Assembly: GCF_000421565.1 (NCBI RefSeq)
Contig: NZ_ATXG01000007.1
Span: 119,518 to 183,517 of the forward strand
Direction of reading: 5' to 3'
Origin: Agromyces subbeticus DSM 16689
Lineage (GTDB): Bacteria > Actinomycetota > Actinomycetes > Actinomycetales > Microbacteriaceae
Length of the DNA stretch: 64,000 bases
Part shown: positions 37,854 to 46,255 of the stretch, piece after piece
Layout of the letters: each line of letters starts with the position of its first letter
Numbering within the stretch: position 1 is the stretch's first letter
Position numbers and translations under genes: made by a program
The notes under the pieces: generated by a model
What the model was told of the DNA's origin: nothing
Seen by the model: the letters and a program-made list of their open reading frames with translations, nothing else
Databases searched by the model: none

Positions 37854-39152
37854 CTACGCCTCGAGCTCGTCGTCGTCGATCTCGCCGCCGCGCACGTCGG
37901 TCTCGTCGATCTCCACTTCGCCCGCGTGCAGTGCCGCGAACCGCTCCCACTCGGCCATCAAGTGGTCGATGACCCCGTGGAACCGTGCCGTGGTGACGCC
38001 CGGCGTGGTGTCGCCGAAGTAGCGCTCGACCCACACGCCGAGCCGCTCGAGTGCGGCCTCGTCGTGCGCGACCTCGTCGACGCGAGCGACCATCGCCGCG
38101 GCATCCGTCGCCTCGAGCCATTCGCACGCCTGCAGGTAGCCCGACACGTCGATCTGCGCCTCGGGGTTCGCGGGGCGGGTGATGAGCAGCGGCTTGCCGG
38201 CGGCGAGCCGGTCGTAGACCATCGCCGAGATGTCGACGATCGCGACGTCGGCCGCGGCGAGTTGCCAGCCGAGCTTGGGCCCGTCGTCGTAGATATGGTG
38301 TGCCGAGGCGTCGGCGGCGTTCGCGGCCGCGATCGCTGCGATGATCGCCCGGTTCGCCGCACCGTAGTCGGGGTCGACGACGCCCGAGCGCGGGTGCGGC
38401 CGGTAGACGACGCGGTGCCGCCCCGTGGCGAGGAGTCCGCGCACGAGCGCGACGCCGTGCGAGGCGATCGAGCCGTAGGCGGCTGCGTCGCGGTCGCCCT
38501 CCCATGTGGGCGCGTAGAGCACCACCTCGCGGTCGTCGGCCGGGTAGGGCAACGGCGCGCCGTCGAGGTAGTGGTCGGCCTGCGGCCTGCCGATCGGGAT
38601 CGCGCGCTTGTCGAAGTCGTAGTCCCAGAGCACCTTCTCGAGCCGCGCCCGAGCGGCATCGCCGGCGATCAACGCGTAGTCGTAGGCCTTGAACTGGTTG
38701 GTGGTCATGTACATCTTGTCGGACTCGCCGTGATTGATGAACACGTGCCAGCGACGCCCGTAGCGCATCATCTGGAAGTTCTTGGCGTTCTGGTTCACGT
38801 AGAGGATGACGTGCAGGTCTTGCTCATGGATCACCCGCTCGAGGTCGGCGACCCGGCGCACGTAGGCGACCGGGAGCGGCGACTCGTCGAGCAGCGCGAG
38901 CGCTGCGCCCGAGGCGCGGCTCAAGAGCAGCACGGGGTGACGCTCGGCGAGTTCAGCGAGCGGTGCGTACCACTGCCGCAACTGGTAGAGGTTGACCTTG
39001 CCATCGGCGAAGTACACGCCGATGCGGAATCGGTGGGGCGGCAGCGGCTGCTGCTCGGCGAGCTTGACCCCGAGCGAGCGCTGGGCACGTCGAGACCACA
39101 TGATGTCCTTGGCCAGCTTGACGGCGCGTCGCGCGTCTCTCCTCAATCCCAC
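37854..39152 (-). CDS. CDP-glycerol glycerophosphotransferase-like enzyme
   Basis: The 432-residue protein has a GT-B-like architecture: an N-terminal domain to about residue 190, then a C-terminal donor-binding domain with YAPTWEGDRDAAAYGS, VYRPHPRSG, an aspartate-rich DVAIVDISAMVYDRLAAGKPL block and NPEAQIDVSGYL. These are the hallmarks of TagF/TagB-type transferases, which add polyol phosphate units from CDP-activated donors. I chose the GTG at 39152 because TACCCT lies 6 nt upstream. It supports a teichoic-acid-like product for the locus. The exact polymer is unknown. Confidence 0.82.
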   Translation of the reverse strand: MGLRRDARRAVKLAKDIMWSRRAQRSLGVKLAEQQPLPPHRFRIGVYFADGKVNLYQLRQWYAPLAELAERHPVLLLSRASGAALALLDESPLPVAYVRRVADLERVIHEQDLHVILYVNQNAKNFQMMRYGRRWHVFINHGESDKMYMTTNQFKAYDYALIAGDAARARLEKVLWDYDFDKRAIPIGRPQADHYLDGAPLPYPADDREVVLYAPTWEGDRDAAAYGSIASHGVALVRGLLATGRHRVVYRPHPRSGVVDPDYGAANRAIIAAIAAANAADASAHHIYDDGPKLGWQLAAADVAIVDISAMVYDRLAAGKPLLITRPANPEAQIDVSGYLQACEWLEATDAAAMVARVDEVAHDEAALERLGVWVERYFGDTTPGVTTARFHGVIDHLMAEWERFAALHAGEVEIDETDVRGGEIDDDELEA

Positions 39153-39237
39153 CGTCCAAGGGTAGCGAGGTGCGGCTGAGCGGATGCCTCGTGGCACCGG
39201 CATCGGCGGACTGAGAGCCGATCGTTACCGCGGGGCG

Positions 39238-40161
39238 TCAGATGACAGGCGGGCGGCCGGCTCGCGTCATGCGCCACACCGTGCGCCAGCGCATCGGACG
39301 ACGCAGGCCCGGGTGCTCACGCCATCCGGCGCGCCATCCGCCGAACCACGCGCGAAGAGCGGCAGGCTGCCGTGCCCAGCGCAGCACCTGGATCGCGGTC
39401 CACGAGCCGACGTAGAACGGCACGAGCACGGCAGGCAGGTTGCGGCGGGCGAGCCAGACCCGGTTGCGGGCGTTCAGTCGGTAGTAATACGCGTGCCGCG
39501 CGGGGTCGATGACCGGGTGCGCCGCCTCGAGGTCACCGGCGTACCAGGCGACGTGCCCGGTGTCCCAGACCCGCCAGGCGAGCTCGATGCCCTCGTGGGC
39601 GTAGAAGAACGGGTCGGCCCAGCCGCCGGTCGCGTCGAACACCGCGCGCGGCATGAGCACGGCGCCCTCCCAGCACGAGAAGACCGTGCTCGAGTGCGCA
39701 GCGTCGCCCTTGCGGATGCGCGGGATCCAGCGCCGCGGCGACACCTTGCCGGTCGGGTCGACGACCCGCGGCTGAAGCAGGCCCACCTCTGGGCGATCGG
39801 CGAGCACGCGGCATCCGTCGGCCAGAAACGTGTCGCTCGGCAGGAACGCGTCGTCGTCGAGGAAGAACAGCACCTCGCCGCGCACGAGTGGCACGCCGCG
39901 ATTGCGGCCAGCCGGGATGCCGAGGTTCTCGGGCAGGTGCAGCGTCGTCACGCCCTCAGGCAGCGGGGGCGTCGAGGTCGCGGGGTCCCAGCCGTTGCCG
40001 ACGCACACCACGTCGACGACGACGCCCTGCTGGTCGAGAACGCTGCGGATGCCACGAGCCAGGTCGTCTGGCCGGGTGCCCATGGTGAGCACCACGACGC
40101 CCACGCGGGGCGGCGTCGATGCCGCCTCGTCAGGTGCCCCGGCCCGGTCAGGAGCGGACAC
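39238..40161 (-). CDS. Glycosyltransferase family 2
   Basis: The 307-residue protein has a GT-A fold: VGVVVLTMGTRPDDLARGI, the donor-binding GRNRG block, and metal-binding FFLDDDAFLP. An ELAWR block then matches the ED(Q)xxRW site of family-2 enzymes. No membrane domain is obvious. The GTG at 40161 overlaps the end of the CDP-alcohol gene by 14 nt, so both are coupled. The sugar is unknown. Confidence 0.88.
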   Translation of the reverse strand: MSAPDRAGAPDEAASTPPRVGVVVLTMGTRPDDLARGIRSVLDQQGVVVDVVCVGNGWDPATSTPPLPEGVTTLHLPENLGIPAGRNRGVPLVRGEVLFFLDDDAFLPSDTFLADGCRVLADRPEVGLLQPRVVDPTGKVSPRRWIPRIRKGDAAHSSTVFSCWEGAVLMPRAVFDATGGWADPFFYAHEGIELAWRVWDTGHVAWYAGDLEAAHPVIDPARHAYYYRLNARNRVWLARRNLPAVLVPFYVGSWTAIQVLRWARQPAALRAWFGGWRAGWREHPGLRRPMRWRTVWRMTRAGRPPVI

Positions 40162-40960
40162 GACGTGACGCCATGATCGCGACGAAGTGCCCGACCACCG
40201 AGAGCAGCGCGAGCGGCAGCAGCACGACGAGCACGACGCGGTCGACGAGCGGCTGTCCGGCGATGAGGCCGACGACGGCTGCGGCGAACGCGATGAGCGT
40301 GAGCTCGACCGAGTGGTACAAGCGGTGGAACGGCAGGAACCGGGCCGCCTTGCGGAGCGTGGCGATGAGTCCGCCGCGCGGCGCCGTCTCGCCGTGCGTG
40401 TCGGCGAGCTTCGTGAGGCCCGCGTTGGCACGTGCGACGTGCACCATGTCGTTGAGCGCCTTGTTGAGCACGATCACGAGCGCGAGCAGCGCCGCGATCG
40501 TGGTCCAGAGGAAGTCTTCGGGGAAGACGAGCGGGTAGGCGGCGGCACGGATGCCGAACGCGAGCGGAATGAGCGCCTCGGTCGTGTAATGGCCCACCTT
40601 GTCGAGGAACACGCCGGCCGGAGATGAGGTGCGCCGCCAGCGCGCGACCTCGCCGTCGCAGCAGTCGACGAGCATCTGCAGCTGGCCGAGCACCACGGCG
40701 AGGAGCGCACCCCAGATGCCGGGGATGAGCAGCGCTGCGGCCGTCGACCAGCCGACGAGGATCATCAGCCCCGTCACGCCGTTGGCCGAGATCGAGGTCT
40801 TCAACAGCACCCAGGTGAGGTAGGGAGAGAGGTTGCGCAGGTACAGCGACGCCGTCCAGTGCTCGGCGTTGCGACGCCCGCGAACCTCAGGGGGCTGCGT
40901 CACCTCGCGGAGCTCGGCGATCGACCTGGGTCTCGTGGTGACCGGACCTGTTCGTGACAT
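40148..40960 (-). CDS. CDP-alcohol phosphotransferase
   Basis: The 270-residue membrane protein has about six hydrophobic segments. The family motif D-x2-DG-x2-AR-x8-G-x3-D-x3-D is present at residues 99-124, except that the last aspartate, usually the proposed general base, is histidine (DKVGH). The family joins a CDP-alcohol to a hydroxyl acceptor. In this locus the product may be a polyol-phosphate lipid or a surface-polymer primer. The ATG at 40960 lies 5 nt from the upstream glycosyltransferase stop. Confidence 0.85.
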   Translation of the reverse strand: MSRTGPVTTRPRSIAELREVTQPPEVRGRRNAEHWTASLYLRNLSPYLTWVLLKTSISANGVTGLMILVGWSTAAALLIPGIWGALLAVVLGQLQMLVDCCDGEVARWRRTSSPAGVFLDKVGHYTTEALIPLAFGIRAAAYPLVFPEDFLWTTIAALLALVIVLNKALNDMVHVARANAGLTKLADTHGETAPRGGLIATLRKAARFLPFHRLYHSVELTLIAFAAAVVGLIAGQPLVDRVVLVVLLPLALLSVVGHFVAIMASRRVRS

Positions 40961-40965
40961 CCGCG

Positions 40966-42021
40966 TCACCTTCCCGTGTGCCTGGCGATGTTGCTCGTCA
41001 GCGAGAGGTAGCCGAGCACGAAACCCGCACCCCACGCGACGTGTATGCACGGCAACACTACGAGAAACCAGACGGCGGTGCTGGCACCGCGCCCGCGGCC
41101 GTAGGCGAGCATGGCCGCCACCACGAAGAGCAGGTAGACGATCGGCGCCGCGAACCCGAGCAGCAGCCACGGCGGCGCACCGATGGCGGCCTGCACGAGC
41201 CCGGCGATGCCGGCCAGGAGGCCGAGCGCCACGCCGATCACCATGACCGGCGGCACGAAGTAGCGGATGCCGTTCGCCGACGGGAACCGGCGTGCGAGTT
41301 CGCCGCGCCAGAGTCCGGTCGAGAACATCTGTCGTGCGAGCCGATCGAGCGAGGATCGGGGCCGATAGGTCACGCCGAGCCTCGGCGTGAACCACACGAC
41401 GCCGCCGGTCTCGCGCAGGCGCCGGTTCAGTTCCCAGTCTTGGCCCCGCTTGATGCTCTCGTCGAAGAGCCCGACTCGCAACAGGGCTGAGCGACGGAAG
41501 ACGCCGAGGTAGACGGTGTCGGCAGGGCCGGCTGAGCCGCCGACATGGAACGCCGAGCCGCCGAGGCCGACCTTGGTCGTGTAGGCGAGGGCGACAGCGC
41601 GTTCGAACGGCGTCTCGCCCTGGGCGTCCATGATGCCGCCGACGTTGTCGGCTCCCGTGCGCTCGAGCTCTTCGACCGCGATGCGCGCATAGTCGGTCGG
41701 CAGCATCGAGTGCGAGTCGACGCGCACGACGACGGGGAACCGCGCGGCCGTGATGCCGATGTTCAGGCCGGCCGGCGTCGACCCCACCTCGTTGTCGAGC
41801 ACCCGCACGCGCGTGTCTCGAGCAGCCAGATCGGCCACGAGCTCACTGGTGCCGTCGATCGACGGGCCGAGGGCGATGAGCACCTCGACGGGGCCTGCGT
41901 AGTCTTGCGCGAGGATCGACTCGACGGCGGCGCGAACATGCGTTGCGTCGTTGAGCACCGGCATGACGTACGAAACGCCGAGGAGCGGCTCTTGCGTCGC
42001 TTCCGGGTGTTGCTCGGGCAT
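40966..42021 (-). CDS. Membrane-anchored glycosyltransferase family 2
   Basis: The 351-residue protein has a GT-A domain (residues 15 to about 250; SYVMPVLNDATHVRAAVESIL, DSHSMLP metal site, RGQDWELNRRLRETGG acceptor block) and three or four C-terminal membrane segments. This is the layout of succinoglycan/ExoA-like or teichuronic glycosyltransferases. It is the first gene of a three-gene operon with the CDP-alcohol enzyme and the second glycosyltransferase. The start codon is uncertain: ATG at 42021 or GTG at 42030. Confidence 0.85.
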   Translation of the reverse strand: MPEQHPEATQEPLLGVSYVMPVLNDATHVRAAVESILAQDYAGPVEVLIALGPSIDGTSELVADLAARDTRVRVLDNEVGSTPAGLNIGITAARFPVVVRVDSHSMLPTDYARIAVEELERTGADNVGGIMDAQGETPFERAVALAYTTKVGLGGSAFHVGGSAGPADTVYLGVFRRSALLRVGLFDESIKRGQDWELNRRLRETGGVVWFTPRLGVTYRPRSSLDRLARQMFSTGLWRGELARRFPSANGIRYFVPPVMVIGVALGLLAGIAGLVQAAIGAPPWLLLGFAAPIVYLLFVVAAMLAYGRGRGASTAVWFLVVLPCIHVAWGAGFVLGYLSLTSNIARHTGR

Positions 42022-42091
42022 GTTCCTCACTCGCGCTCGGGTCGATCGAGCCTAGCAGCCGGTTCCTGCGCCGTCGCGGTGGGCAGACGGC

Positions 42092-42131
42092 GACGGCGGG
42101 TCCGGATCCTCATGGATCCGGACCCGCCGTC
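42092..42131. terminator. 18-bp hairpin after the HtrA gene
   Basis: Perfect 18-nt arms beginning GACGGCGGGTCC flank the loop TCAT. It lies just after the protease stop (42146, minus strand) and before the glycosyltransferase start at 42021, so it would separate the two minus-strand transcripts. Confidence 0.75.
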
Positions 42132-42145
42132 TGCGCGTCGAGCGA

Positions 42146-43849
42146 TCAGCCCTCGAAGGTGCCGAGCGTCACCGTGACGGTCTGCGACGAGCCGTCACGC
42201 GTGAACGTGACCTCGGCCTCAGCGCCGCCCGGCAGCGCACGCACCTGCGCCGTGAGGTCGGTCTGGTCGGTGATCGGCACCCCGTTGAACTCGGTGACGA
42301 CGTCGCCCGACTGGAGGCCGGCCTTCGCTGCCGCGCCGTCGGCCGGCACCTCGGAGATGAGCGCACCGACGGTGTCGCTCGAACCCTCGGCCTCGGCCGA
42401 CGTGACCGTCGCGCCGAGCAGGCCGTGGCTCGCCGAGCCGTCTTCGATGATGTCGTCGGCGATGCGCTTGGCGACGTTCGACGGAACCGCGAAGCCGACG
42501 CCGATGTTACCGGCGGTCTCGCCTTGCGCTGCGCCGCCCGTGGAGAGGATCGCGACGTTGACGCCGATGAGCTTGCCCTCGGAGTCGACGAGCGCACCGC
42601 CGGAGTTGCCCGGGTTGATCGCGGCATCCGTCTGGATGACCGGAAGTGCGACGCGCCCGGTCGCAGCGCTCGGCTGCTGCGGCTCGCCGCCCTCGGGGTC
42701 GGGCAGGTCGAAGAAGAAGTCGAACGGGCTGTCGGAACCGCCGTCACCCTGTTCGCCTTCGCCGCCCTGCTCGCCGCTGTCGCCCTGCGTGTCGTCGGGC
42801 GTCGCGGGAGCGGCCGAGGAGGCCACGTCGATCGAGCGGTTGAGCGCGCTCACGATGCCGTTGGTGACCGTGCCCGACAGGCCCAGCGGTGCGCCGATGG
42901 CGATCGCCGTGTCGCCGACGTTGAGCTTGTCGGAGTCGGCGAACTCGAGGGGAGTGAGCCCCGAGGCATCCGCGAGCTTGATGACCGCGAGGTCGGAGAG
43001 CGGGTCGGTGCCGACGAGCTCGGCCTCGTAGAGGTGGCCGTCGTTCGTCTTGACCTGGATGGTCGGTTCGCCGGTCGCGCCGTCGAGGGTCACGACGTGG
43101 GTGTTCGTGAGCACGTATCCGTCTTCGGAGAGGATGATGCCCGAGCCCGTGCCGCCGGAGTCGCCGCCCGCCACCGAGATCGTGACGACGCTCGGGCTCG
43201 CCTTGGCGGTGGCCGCGGTGATCTGGTTGACCGACTCGGTGTCGTTCACGACGATGTTCTGCGCGGAGTTCGCACTCTCGCTCGCGGGCGTGCCATCGCT
43301 GTTGGTCAGCAGTGCGGTGATGCCCGCGCCCGACGCGCCGCCGATGAGCGCGGCGGCGACGATCGCCGCGGCGACGCCGAGTCCGACGCGTCGCTGCTTC
43401 GGGGCTGCCGGCGCTGCGGCGTCTCCGTGGCCCGGGAGGCCGGTGAGCGGAACGGTCGGCTGCGTCTCGTGGGGCTGCGGGGCCGCCGGTCCGCCGAAGG
43501 CGGGCGGAACCTGGCCGGGCTGCGTGGTGGGCGCCGGCGCGGCCGGTGCCTGTGGTGCCGCGGATGCCGCGGGCGCGGGCTGGGCCGGCTGCTTCGTGTA
43601 CTGGGGCGCCGAGTACGGCTGGGGCTCCTGGCCTGGCTCGTACACGGTGCCGGTGGCGGCGGGAGCCGGCGTCGGCGCCGCGGGGGCCGGTGCTGAGGTC
43701 GGAGCGGCGGGCTCCCCCGCCGCCGCAGCGTCGGAAGCCATGGGTGCTGTGGTGGGCTCCGCAGGGGCAGTGCTCGTAGCGTCTGCAGCGGTGCCGGTGA
43801 CGTCGGCCTCGCGGGGCTCCCCCGCGGCGCCGTCTGTGGTGTCGGTCAT
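42146..43849 (-). CDS. HtrA/DegP-type serine protease with PDZ domain
   Basis: The 567-residue protein has an Ala/Pro-rich disordered cytoplasmic N-terminus (about 1-165), one membrane segment (LGVAAAIVAAALIGGASG), then an extracytoplasmic trypsin-like domain with GSGIILSEDGYVLTNTHVV (His), DPLSDLAVIKL (Asp) and NPGNSGGALVD (Ser). A PDZ domain covers the last 95 residues. An acidic Gly/Glu-rich insert interrupts the protease at about residues 360-400. It probably handles envelope protein stress. AAGGAG precedes the ATG at 43849. Confidence 0.93.
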   Translation of the reverse strand: MTDTTDGAAGEPREADVTGTAADATSTAPAEPTTAPMASDAAAAGEPAAPTSAPAPAAPTPAPAATGTVYEPGQEPQPYSAPQYTKQPAQPAPAASAAPQAPAAPAPTTQPGQVPPAFGGPAAPQPHETQPTVPLTGLPGHGDAAAPAAPKQRRVGLGVAAAIVAAALIGGASGAGITALLTNSDGTPASESANSAQNIVVNDTESVNQITAATAKASPSVVTISVAGGDSGGTGSGIILSEDGYVLTNTHVVTLDGATGEPTIQVKTNDGHLYEAELVGTDPLSDLAVIKLADASGLTPLEFADSDKLNVGDTAIAIGAPLGLSGTVTNGIVSALNRSIDVASSAAPATPDDTQGDSGEQGGEGEQGDGGSDSPFDFFFDLPDPEGGEPQQPSAATGRVALPVIQTDAAINPGNSGGALVDSEGKLIGVNVAILSTGGAAQGETAGNIGVGFAVPSNVAKRIADDIIEDGSASHGLLGATVTSAEAEGSSDTVGALISEVPADGAAAKAGLQSGDVVTEFNGVPITDQTDLTAQVRALPGGAEAEVTFTRDGSSQTVTVTLGTFEG

Positions 43850-44016
43850 GGTGTGCTCCTTCCAAGCGATGCCAGCATCTCGCCGCAAGCTGTGTGCCCG
43901 GTCGGCGGAGTCTATGACTCTGCTATCCCCGAGCCGGGATTCGTCCGAAATGCCGCCCGGGAGCGCGTCGCTGCCTGCGCCAGCGTACCCGGCGTACCCT
44001 CGCGTACGGTGAGAAC

Positions 44017-45249
44017 GTGAGCGACTTCTCCCCCGATTCGGACCTCGCGCCCTGGCAGCGCACCGCGGCCGGCGCCGGCCTCCTCGCGCCCGACGGCACG
44101 ATCGCCGCGACGATCTTCGCCGAGATGAGCGCGCTCGCGTCGCGGACCGGCGCGATCAACCTCGGCCAGGGCTTTCCCGACGAAGACGGCCCGCCCGAAG
44201 TGCTCGAGGCCGCCCGCCGGGCGATCGCCGACGGCGTCAACCAGTACCCGCCGGGCATGGGCATGCCCGTGCTGCGCGAGGCCATCGCCGCCCACCAGCG
44301 CCGCCGCTACGACATCGAGCTCGACGCGGCATCCGAAGTGCTCGTGACCGCGGGAGCCACCGAGGCGCTCGCCGCGACGATCCTGGCCTTCGTCGACACC
44401 GGCGACGAGGTCGTGACGTTCGAGCCGTACTACGACGCGTACGCGGCGATGATCGCCCGTGCGGGAGGCGTGCACCGCACCGTGCCCCTGCGCTGGTCGG
44501 TCGGGCAGGGGCACGACTGGCGCCCCGATCACGACGAGCTGCGCGCGGCCGTCACCGATCGCACGCGCATCATCCTCGTGAACTCACCGCACAACCCCAC
44601 CGGAACCGTGCTCGATGCCGAGACGCTCGCGCTCGTCGTCGAGCTGGCCGAGCGACACGATGCGCTCATCGTCACCGACGAGGTCTACGAGCATCTCACC
44701 TTCGGTGTCGCCCACACGCCCATCGCGACGCTTCCCGGGGCCCGCGAACGCACGATCTCGATCTCGTCGGGCGGCAAGACCTTCTCGACGACCGGCTGGA
44801 AGATCGGCTGGGTCACCGCGCCGGCAGCGCTCGTGATGGCAGTGCTCGCCGTCAAGCAATACCTCACCTACGTGAACGGCGCGCCGTTCCAGCCGGCGAT
44901 CGCGACGGGGCTGGGCCTCGCCGATGCGTTCTTCACGGATGCCGCCGCCGCACTCGCGGCCAAGCGCGACCTGCTCGCCGCGGGGCTGACCGCTGCAGGC
45001 TTCGCGATCTCGCTGCCGAAGGCCGGCTATTTCATCGTCGCGGATGCCGCGCCGCTCGGGTATTCCGACGGGGCAGCCCTCTGTCGTGAACTGCCGGGGC
45101 TGGCCGGAGTCGTCGGGGTGCCGGTCACCGCGTTCGCGCACCCCGAGCGCCACGCGGCCTACTCGAGTCTCGTGCGATTCGCCTTCTGCAAGCGGCGCGA
45201 AGTGCTCGAAGAGGCGAGCCACCGGCTGGCGGCGCTCAGCGTCAAGTGA
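44017..45249 (+). CDS. Class I/II PLP-dependent aminotransferase, DapC-like
   Basis: The 410-residue protein has NLGQGFPDEDGPPEVLEAA, the INQYPPG-like block, NSPHNPTGTVL, DEVYEHL and the PLP-lysine region SSGGKTFSTTGWKIGW. It strongly resembles the mycobacterial DapC, N-succinyldiaminopimelate aminotransferase of lysine/peptidoglycan synthesis. Kynurenine or methionine aminotransferases share the same motifs, so the substrate is not fixed. The GTG lies 6 nt after TACGGT, the leaderless pattern. Confidence 0.88.
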   Translation: MSDFSPDSDLAPWQRTAAGAGLLAPDGTIAATIFAEMSALASRTGAINLGQGFPDEDGPPEVLEAARRAIADGVNQYPPGMGMPVLREAIAAHQRRRYDIELDAASEVLVTAGATEALAATILAFVDTGDEVVTFEPYYDAYAAMIARAGGVHRTVPLRWSVGQGHDWRPDHDELRAAVTDRTRIILVNSPHNPTGTVLDAETLALVVELAERHDALIVTDEVYEHLTFGVAHTPIATLPGARERTISISSGGKTFSTTGWKIGWVTAPAALVMAVLAVKQYLTYVNGAPFQPAIATGLGLADAFFTDAAAALAAKRDLLAAGLTAAGFAISLPKAGYFIVADAAPLGYSDGAALCRELPGLAGVVGVPVTAFAHPERHAAYSSLVRFAFCKRREVLEEASHRLAALSVK

Positions 45250-45269
45250 CGTTCAGCCCGGAGTGACGC

Positions 45270-46091
45270 TCAGCGCGGGGTGACGTCGAAGCGACGAAGC
45301 GCGAGCGCGGGGTTCACCCGGCGCACGGCGTCGATTCGCTCACGGGAGACCCAGGTCACTGCGACATCCGTCGTCTCACCGATCGTGACGAGCTCGACGC
45401 CCATCGGGTCGACGATCATGCTGTTGCCGGCGCCGACCGGCGGCGCGTGGTCGGCGGCGGCGACGTAGACCGTGTTCTCGAGCGCGCGCGCCGTGGTGAG
45501 TACGCGCCAGTGCGCCTCTTTGAGCGGCCCGCGCACCCACTCGGCGGGCATGCAGACGACGTCGGCGCCGGCGTCGACGATGCGCCGGGTCACCTCGGGG
45601 AACCTCGCGTCGTAGCAGGTCTGCAGACCGAAGCGGAGGCCCCGGGCCTCGAAGATCTCGGGCGCCTCGATCGCGCCCGGGGCGACCCACGCCGACTCCT
45701 GCTGCCCGAAGGCGTCGTAGAGGTGGAGCTTGCGGTAGCGGGCGACGATGCCGGTCACCGGGGCGACGGCCACGACGGTGTTGCCGACGCGCGTGCCATC
45801 GTCGCCGCTGAGCCGTTCGATCAGGCCGGCGACGAGGTGCACGTCGAACCGGTCGGCGAGCGCGGCGAGGTGCGCGGTGAACGCCCCGTCGAGCGGCTCG
45901 GCGGCGGCGAGCCAGTCTTCACCCGGTTCGGGCGTGAAGTAGCTCGAGTACTCGGGAAAGACGACGAGCTTCGCGCCGCGGGCGACGGCGAGCTCGGTGA
46001 GCCGGTCGATCTCGGCACGATTGCGTTCGGCATCGGCGTTCGGTGCGAACTGGGCGACGGCGATCGCGAGGTCGGCGGTGGCGCGCTGCAT
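45270..46091 (-). CDS. Carbon-nitrogen hydrolase (nitrilase superfamily)
   Basis: The 273-residue protein shows the Glu-Lys-Cys triad: FPEYSSYF (Glu), RKLHLYDAFG (Lys) and QTCYDARFPE (Cys). It falls in the NIT/omega-amidase branch, whose members hydrolyse small amides such as deaminated glutathione. TAGGCT lies 6 nt before the ATG at 46091, which decides this start over a GTG two codons upstream. It converges with the aminotransferase at 20 bp. Confidence 0.88.
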   Translation of the reverse strand: MQRATADLAIAVAQFAPNADAERNRAEIDRLTELAVARGAKLVVFPEYSSYFTPEPGEDWLAAAEPLDGAFTAHLAALADRFDVHLVAGLIERLSGDDGTRVGNTVVAVAPVTGIVARYRKLHLYDAFGQQESAWVAPGAIEAPEIFEARGLRFGLQTCYDARFPEVTRRIVDAGADVVCMPAEWVRGPLKEAHWRVLTTARALENTVYVAAADHAPPVGAGNSMIVDPMGVELVTIGETTDVAVTWVSRERIDAVRRVNPALALRRFDVTPR

Positions 46092-46139
46092 GCCCACAGC
46101 CTAGGCCGCGCGACCGAGGCCGGGCTCGAGATTGATAGG

Positions 46140-46255
46140 ATCGTCGTCTGGCCAACCCCGAGGTTGGCGTGGTCGAGCCGCCGGAGGGCGCGCAACGATC
46201 CGGGCTGGAAACCCCGGAATTCATGCGTTCCTCCGCTGAAAGGTCGGCTACGCCC
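46140..46255 (+). promoter_or_regulatory. Structured leader of the DHA2 exporter gene
   Basis: The gap before the exporter holds two strong hairpins: GCCAACC/GGTTGGC with loop CCGA (46151-46168) and TCCGGG/CCCGGA (46199-46218). An AAAGG lies about 12 nt before the ATG. Structured leaders are common before small-molecule exporters. It does not match the guanidine, manganese or fluoride riboswitch consensus as I know them. Confidence 0.4.
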
